A DNA stretch of 64,000 nt from DASPKT01 sp035626475. Its GTDB lineage: Bacteria; Pseudomonadota; Alphaproteobacteria; Azospirillales; Azospirillaceae. Below the pieces are notes generated by a model. It was given only the letters and a program-made list of their open reading frames with translations. It was not told the origin of the DNA and did no database searches. Positions 58,124 to 64,000 of the stretch are shown piece after piece. Location of the stretch: contig DASPNP010000026.1 of the NCBI GenBank assembly GCA_035626475.1, positions 1-64,000 of the forward strand. The letters are read 5' to 3'. How positions within the stretch are numbered: the stretch's first letter is position 1; every line of letters starts with the position of its first letter. Position numbers and translations under genes: made by a program.

Positions 58124-60151
58124 CTATCGCCCGGCCCCGGTGAGCCGGTTCAGCAGGTCGGCGATGGGATTGCCAGTGCTGTCGGCGGGGGCGCCGGCGC
58201 CCTCCGGCGTGGCGGCGTGTTCGGCGATGACGGCCTGCTCCGGCGCGCGCTCCACCGTCCCGTCGCTGCCGGGCAGGGGGCGGACGGGCAGGCCCTGGTG
58301 CAGGTCCGCCATGATGTCCCGCCAGAGACGGGCGGGCAGCGAGCCGCCGGTGACCCGCCTCATCGGCGCGCCGTCGTCGTTGCCCAGCCAGACGCCGGTG
58401 ACATAGTCGGCGGTGAAGCCCATGAACCAGGCATCCTTGTAGTCCTGGGTCGTGCCGGTCTTGGCCGCCGCCGGCCGGTCAAGGCGCGCTGATGTGCCGG
58501 TGCCGGTCGCCAGCACCCCCTCCATCATCCGGGTCAGCGCCTGCAGGTCCGGCCCCGAGACGGCATAGCCGGCGCCCGAGCCCTTGCGCTGGTACAGCAG
58601 CGCGCCGTTGCTGTCGCGGATCTCCAGGATGGCGTAGGGCCAGATGGCCTGCCCGCCATTGGCGATGGCGGCGTAGGCGCCGGTCAGCTCCAGCAGCGTC
58701 ACCTCCGAGGTGCCCAGCGCCAGCGACAGGTCGCGCCGCATGGGCGAGGTGATGCCGAGGCGGCGCGCGATGCCGCTGGCGCGGTCCACGCCCGCGCGCT
58801 CCAGCAGCCGGATGGTGGCGGTGTTGACGGACTCCGCCAGCGCCTCGGCCATGCTGATCTGGCCGCGGAACTTGCCGTCGTAGTTGCCGGGCTCCCACTT
58901 GCCCTTCTTGTAGGGCGCGTCCATGACCGGGTCGCCCGGGCTGGCCCCGGCCTCCAGCGCCGCCAGGAAGACGAAGGGCTTGAAGGCCGAGCCCGGCTGC
59001 CGCAGCGCCTGGGTGGAGCGGTTGAACTGGCTCTCGTCATAGTCCTTGCCGCCGACCATGGCGCGCACGGCGCCGTCGGGCGTCATCACGATGGCGGCGG
59101 CCTGGCCGGCCCGCGCCTCCGCCGTGGCGGGGGTGGACATCAGCGCCTCCACCCGGCGGGTGGCCGCCATCTGCGCCTTGGGGTCGAAGGTGGTGTAGAC
59201 GATCAAATCGCCATGGTCGGGGCCGATGAAGGCGTTGACCTGGTCGGCGACATAGGCGGCGAAGTAGCGCCCGTCCACCTCCGGTCCCGGCTTGCGCCTG
59301 GGCGACACGGGCGTGCGCAGCACCTGCTGGCGCGCGGCCTCGGTGATGAAGCCGGCATCCACCATGGTCACCAGCACCACCTCCATCCGCTTGTCGGCGA
59401 GGTTGGGGTTGGAGGTCGGGCTGTAGCGCGAGGGCGCCTTCAGCAGCCCGGCCAGGATGGCGGACTCGCGCAAAGACAGCTGGGTCGCCGGCTTGTCGAA
59501 GTAGGTCCGAGCCGCCGCGTCCACGCCGTAGGTGCCGGCGCCGAGATAGACACGGTTCAGGTAGGCGGTGAGGATCTGGTTCTTGCTGTATTTCCGCTCC
59601 AGCCAGAGCGCCAGCAGCGCCTCCTGGATCTTGCGCTTGGCGTTCTGCTCCGGCGTCAGGAACAGGTTCTTGGCCAGCTGCTGGGTGATGGTGGAGCCGC
59701 CCTGGACGATGCGGCCGGCCTTCCAGTTCACATAGGCCGCGCGGGCGATGCCCAGCGGGTCCACGCCCCAATGGTCCCAGAAGCGCCGGTCCTCCACCGC
59801 CAGCACCGCCTCGACCAGGTGCTTGGGCAACTGGGTCGCGTCCACCGTGGCGCCGCGCATGTCGCCCAGCCGCTGCAGGGGGCTGCCGTCGGCGGCGACC
59901 AGCTCCAGGGTCGGGCGCCGCTCCAGCTGCACCGCCTCGCGGATGTCGGGCAGGTCGTGGGCGAAATAGGCCAGGGTGAACAGGCCGATCATGAAGCCCC
60001 AGATGCCGACCAGCGCCGCGACGCGGCCGAGACGGCGCGCCCAGCCGCGCGTGCCCTTGCCGCGCTTGGCGTCCTTGCGCGGCGCCTCCTTCCGGGGCGG
60101 CTCCCGGCGCGGGGCGGGGCGGTCGGGGGAACTGGCTTTCAGGGGCGGCAC
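58124..60151 (-). CDS. mrcA: Class A penicillin-binding protein 1A
   Basis: A 675-residue bifunctional peptidoglycan synthase. A basic, Pro/Lys-rich cytoplasmic tail (1-40) precedes the membrane helix (43-63). The glycosyltransferase domain has Glu120 in VEDRRFWDHWGVD and GGSTITQQLAKNLFL at 151-165. The transpeptidase domain has the Ser388-x-x-Lys391 motif (PGSAFKPF), SVN at 441-443 and KTG at 564-566. It polymerises and cross-links glycan strands in the periplasm. It is monocistronic and divergent from an unknown gene across 211 bp. Confidence 0.95.
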   Translation of the reverse strand: MPPLKASSPDRPAPRREPPRKEAPRKDAKRGKGTRGWARRLGRVAALVGIWGFMIGLFTLAYFAHDLPDIREAVQLERRPTLELVAADGSPLQRLGDMRGATVDATQLPKHLVEAVLAVEDRRFWDHWGVDPLGIARAAYVNWKAGRIVQGGSTITQQLAKNLFLTPEQNAKRKIQEALLALWLERKYSKNQILTAYLNRVYLGAGTYGVDAAARTYFDKPATQLSLRESAILAGLLKAPSRYSPTSNPNLADKRMEVVLVTMVDAGFITEAARQQVLRTPVSPRRKPGPEVDGRYFAAYVADQVNAFIGPDHGDLIVYTTFDPKAQMAATRRVEALMSTPATAEARAGQAAAIVMTPDGAVRAMVGGKDYDESQFNRSTQALRQPGSAFKPFVFLAALEAGASPGDPVMDAPYKKGKWEPGNYDGKFRGQISMAEALAESVNTATIRLLERAGVDRASGIARRLGITSPMRRDLSLALGTSEVTLLELTGAYAAIANGGQAIWPYAILEIRDSNGALLYQRKGSGAGYAVSGPDLQALTRMMEGVLATGTGTSARLDRPAAAKTGTTQDYKDAWFMGFTADYVTGVWLGNDDGAPMRRVTGGSLPARLWRDIMADLHQGLPVRPLPGSDGTVERAPEQAVIAEHAATPEGAGAPADSTGNPIADLLNRLTGAGR

Positions 60152-60362
60152 GGGCGGCCTCGGGAATCTGGGTCGGTGGTCCGGGTGGCCGCAGATATGG
60201 CCCGAACCGCCGCCGGGCGGAAGGGCCGCATGGGCCGGGTGCAGGAATGGCAGGGGAAAGCGGCGGTTTCGCGGCGCGTTGAGATCTGGCGAAACGGGCT
60301 AGCCGGCACGGGGTGCCTCCATGCTAACGTGCGGGGCCCGTGCCACCTCGTCCAGCAGCGCG

Positions 60363-61250
60363 ATGCAGAACACGCAAAGCCAGTGCGCCCTGGTGGCCTT
60401 CGACAGCGACCGGCCGTTCGACGCCGACATCATCGACCGGCTGGAACGCACGCTGCAGATTTCCGACCGCTATTCGCTGGCGGCCGGGCTGAAGATCCGC
60501 ACCGCCACCCTGGTGAACAGCCCGCGCGGCCTGGTGGTGGTGGCGAGCGTCACCAACATCCCGGGCAACCACTCGCCGGACTTCATCGCCGTGCAGCTGG
60601 AAGGGGGCCTGCGCTACGTCTGCAAGGAGCAGGGCGTCGTCGAGCCCTATGTGCGCAACATCGCGGTCGTCGCCATCGAGCCGCAGATGAAGGTGGTGGC
60701 GGAATGCGCCAACGGCCTGCGCAACCTGGTGGACCAGGTGGGCGACGCGCCCGAGCGCTTCGGCAAGATCCTGCGCATCTTCCTGCCCGCCCGGCCCGAT
60801 GGCGGCCCGCCGACGCCGGAGGATTTCCGCGCCGCCGGCACCCGCCTGCGCAACCGGCTGCGCGAGCGCCTGTCCGACCTCGCCCGGGAAGGCGACAAGG
60901 ACAAGCCGCAGGTCGCCTACACCGAGGCCGGGCCGCCGGCCGAGGCGAAGCCGGCGGCGCCTCCGCCTGAAGGCACCGACATCCGGGTCATCGACGCCAT
61001 CGAGGGGCTGGCCGCCTCCGACCCGCCGACGACGGTGGCGACGCTGCTGTACGAAGTGCGGATGCTGCATGCCGAGCTGCAGGATCTGTCGGACCGCACG
61101 CTCGCCATCCAGCGCCAGCTGCTGCCGAAGGTGGAGGCGCTGGTGCGGGCCGATGCCGGCCGCGGCCCGCCGCACCTGCTGGACCGGCTGGAACGCTATG
61201 CCGACAAGGTGCTGCGGCCGCTCACCGCCCTGGGCAAGCTGCTGAAGTAG
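60363..61250 (+). CDS. Unrecognised protein, possibly cytoplasmic
   Basis: A 295-residue product, with ATG 60363 chosen because the preceding in-frame stretch is low in quality. The N-terminal half has mixed alpha/beta character (ALVAFDSDRPFDADIIDRLE; AVQLEGGLRYVCKEQGVVEP). A Pro/Ala-rich linker lies at about 190-220, and a helical C-terminal part (TVATLLYEVRMLHAELQDLS) with Leu repeats may form a coiled coil. There is no signal peptide, no membrane segment and no family I can name. It is divergent from mrcA. Confidence 0.72.
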   Translation: MQNTQSQCALVAFDSDRPFDADIIDRLERTLQISDRYSLAAGLKIRTATLVNSPRGLVVVASVTNIPGNHSPDFIAVQLEGGLRYVCKEQGVVEPYVRNIAVVAIEPQMKVVAECANGLRNLVDQVGDAPERFGKILRIFLPARPDGGPPTPEDFRAAGTRLRNRLRERLSDLAREGDKDKPQVAYTEAGPPAEAKPAAPPPEGTDIRVIDAIEGLAASDPPTTVATLLYEVRMLHAELQDLSDRTLAIQRQLLPKVEALVRADAGRGPPHLLDRLERYADKVLRPLTALGKLLK

Positions 61251-61373
61251 CGGGGGCGGCCGAGTTCATGCGCCCGTCATGTATTGGTGCGTTGCAATAC
61301 CAAAGAAATATATCGCCTTCGCCTAAAGGGCCGTGCATCATCCTTCCGGGAGAATAATTGACCGGAAGTGGGC

Positions 61374-62174
61374 ATGGTGCTGCGCCGCCTGTTGGGCCTT
61401 GTGCTCGCCGCGTTCCTCGCGGTCCCGCCGGCTCAGGCGGAAACGCTGCGCCTGCGTGTCTCCGCCATGCCCAACGGGGCGCACCAATACTATCTCGACC
61501 TGCTGCGCGAGGCGCTGGAGGCGGCCGGGCACGAGGTCGTCTTCGATACGCTGAACATCCTGCCGCAGCCCCGGATCGAGGCCGGCCTGCGCGACGGGCT
61601 GCTGGACATCCACTGGTTCCTGCGCAGCCCCGAGCGGGACCGCTCCTTCCTGTCGGTGCCGGTCGGCCTGACGGGCGGGCTGATCTCCCAGCGGGTGCTG
61701 CTGGTGCGGACCGGTGAGGCCGGGCGTTTCGCCGGCGTGCGGACGGTGGAGGAGCTGCGGGCGCTGGGCCTGACGGCGGGCTTCGGCCAGGGCTGGTTCG
61801 ACAGCCTGGTCTGGCGGCACAACAATCTGAAGGCGCTGGAGATCGGCGGCGAGTGGCGCAACCTCTACGCCATGGTCTCCCGCGGCAACCGCGACATCGA
61901 CTATCTGCCCCGTGGCGTGACCGAAATCCTGGCCGAGGCGGCGGGCCAGCCCGGGCTGGCGATCGAGCCGTCGCTGCTGCTGCATTACGAAGGCGACCAG
62001 ATCCTGTACCTGTCGCCCCGGCGCGCCGACCTGGAGCCGCTGATCCGGCCGGCGCTGGAGGCCTATGAACGCACCGGCGCCATCACCCGCCGCGCCCTGG
62101 CGGAGTGGGGCGACGATCTGGAGCGGCTGCAGGTCTCGCGCCGCCATGTGATCGAACTCGCCTCGCCGCAATGA
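61374..62174 (+). CDS. Periplasmic substrate-binding-like protein
   Basis: A 266-residue protein with a signal peptide (RRLLGLVLAAFLAVPPAQA, cut near residue 22). The mature part has the type-3 binding-protein pattern (LRVSAMPNGAHQYYLDLLRE, then ARGNRDIDYLPRG-like GNRDIDYLPRGVTEI). ATG 61374 has GGAAG six bases upstream; GTG 61368 is also in frame. No ABC permease follows; instead a TonB-dependent receptor gene starts 334 bp on, so the protein could be a periplasmic partner for the receptor, but this is inferred from order only. Confidence 0.75.
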   Translation: MVLRRLLGLVLAAFLAVPPAQAETLRLRVSAMPNGAHQYYLDLLREALEAAGHEVVFDTLNILPQPRIEAGLRDGLLDIHWFLRSPERDRSFLSVPVGLTGGLISQRVLLVRTGEAGRFAGVRTVEELRALGLTAGFGQGWFDSLVWRHNNLKALEIGGEWRNLYAMVSRGNRDIDYLPRGVTEILAEAAGQPGLAIEPSLLLHYEGDQILYLSPRRADLEPLIRPALEAYERTGAITRRALAEWGDDLERLQVSRRHVIELASPQ

Positions 62175-62508
62175 GCGCGCCCGCCCCGCCGGCTGCTTGA
62201 CCAATAGGTAAAGCAAATCGCGGCGCCTTGCCGGCGGTTGCTTTGCCGGGCGACACTTTCTCTACCCCCGCTACAGCGCCGTTACTCCCCGGTGGCGGCC
62301 GCGACGCCCGTCCCGGAGCCGCCTGTCGACATCAATACTGGGGCTTCGCGGCAACGGTGCCGGACAATCTTTCCGCGGCGGCAAAGAGCCATTGCGGAAT
62401 GTCCGGACATTTGGAATGCTGCGCACAAAAGGTACCCCCATTGGGAAATGAACTGGCGCTGACCGCCTTTTTCCCGACGGGAATGCAGACCACAATGGGA
62501 GAGCACGG
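62175..62508 (+). other. 334-bp leader before the TonB receptor gene
   Basis: This gap holds no plausible gene. A perfect 14-bp palindrome AATGTCCGGACATT is at 62398-62411. A GGGAGAG ribosome-binding site lies at 62497-62503. I looked for a cobalamin (B12-box) riboswitch pattern and did not find a convincing one. The palindrome could be an operator for the receptor. Confidence 0.65.
62398..62411. promoter_or_regulatory. 14-bp perfect palindrome, candidate operator
   Basis: AATGTCCGGACATT reads the same on both strands. It sits 97 bp before the receptor ATG and about 220 bp after the binding-protein gene. No regulator gene is adjacent. Confidence 0.5.

Positions 62509-64000
<1,492 letters not shown>

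Noticed and set aside
62175..62508. A cobalamin riboswitch before the TonB receptor gene
   Set aside because: cobST in the window made this worth checking, but I found no convincing B12 box or peripheral stems; a covariance-model search would settle it.

Overview
The window is a GC-rich, gene-dense chromosomal segment of an alphaproteobacterium. The evidence is the combination of a CobS/CobT-type cobaltochelatase beside a J-domain gene and bolA, a complete histidine-utilisation cluster of the HutF/HutG type, a cytochrome c maturation run ccmCDEFGHI, rpoN-hpf-ptsN in alphaproteobacterial order, and CheY next to CheZ. CheZ plus a sphingomonad-style TonB receptor suggests a Rhodospirillales-like or related lineage, but I cannot fix the genus. 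I see no rRNA, tRNA, prophage, transposase or CRISPR array.

Layout. 0-3.3 kb: end of an alpha/beta hydrolase, then rpoN, hpf and ptsN, closed by a strong terminator. 3.6-7.1 kb: UMF1-type transporter, accA, and two YbjQ-related genes, one of them a membrane-anchored paralogue. 7.3-13.1 kb: lutABC (lactate oxidation) coupled by short overlaps to an Smr-domain gene and an Hsp70-like gene, followed by an XRE regulator, a Fur-family regulator and a small conserved gene. 13.1-15.2 kb: orphan periplasmic binding protein, MAPEG protein, minimal zinc peptidase and phhB. 15.4-21.9 kb: ccmCDEFGHI without ccmAB. 22-30.2 kb: small periplasmic proteins, a REC-DUF3369-GGDEF protein, a MarR-like regulator, an M3 peptidase, CheZ and CheY. 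30.5-32.6 kb: a secreted pilin-like protein behind a candidate sigma-54 promoter, then two RNA-modification enzymes. 33.3-41.1 kb: hutC, hutI and hutFUGH with two matching candidate HutC operators. 41.4-46.3 kb: cobT, cobS, J-domain protein, EamA transporter and bolA. 46.4-54.4 kb: small regulators, DUF2889, SemiSWEET, aldehyde dehydrogenase, a pair of membrane coiled-coil paralogues, an SDR with an unusual tail, and an orphan iron-type ABC permease. 54.4-64 kb: an RTX/cadherin-like/beta-helix surface protein, CNNM/CorC protein, PBP1A, an unrecognised protein, a periplasmic binding protein and the first two thirds or so of a TonB-dependent receptor.

The hut genes form one complete five-step route from histidine to glutamate through HutH, HutU, HutI, HutF and HutG, with HutC probably repressing its own gene and hutF. 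The ccm genes deliver and ligate haem to cytochrome c. RpoN (sigma-54) sits 28 kb from a near-consensus -24/-12 promoter driving the pilin-like gene.

The main structure not explained by genes is a set of palindromic intergenic elements of at least four kinds (about 120 bp x4, about 83 bp x3 plus one 80-bp relative, 142/143 bp x2, and one 195-bp composite). They lie almost always between transcription units and are enriched between convergent genes. I found no single dramatic new system. The best candidates for new biology are the membrane YbjQ paralogue pair, the twin coiled-coil membrane proteins, the SDR with membrane anchor and glycine/tyrosine-rich tail, the N-terminal-RTX surface protein, and the palindrome in the TonB-receptor leader.
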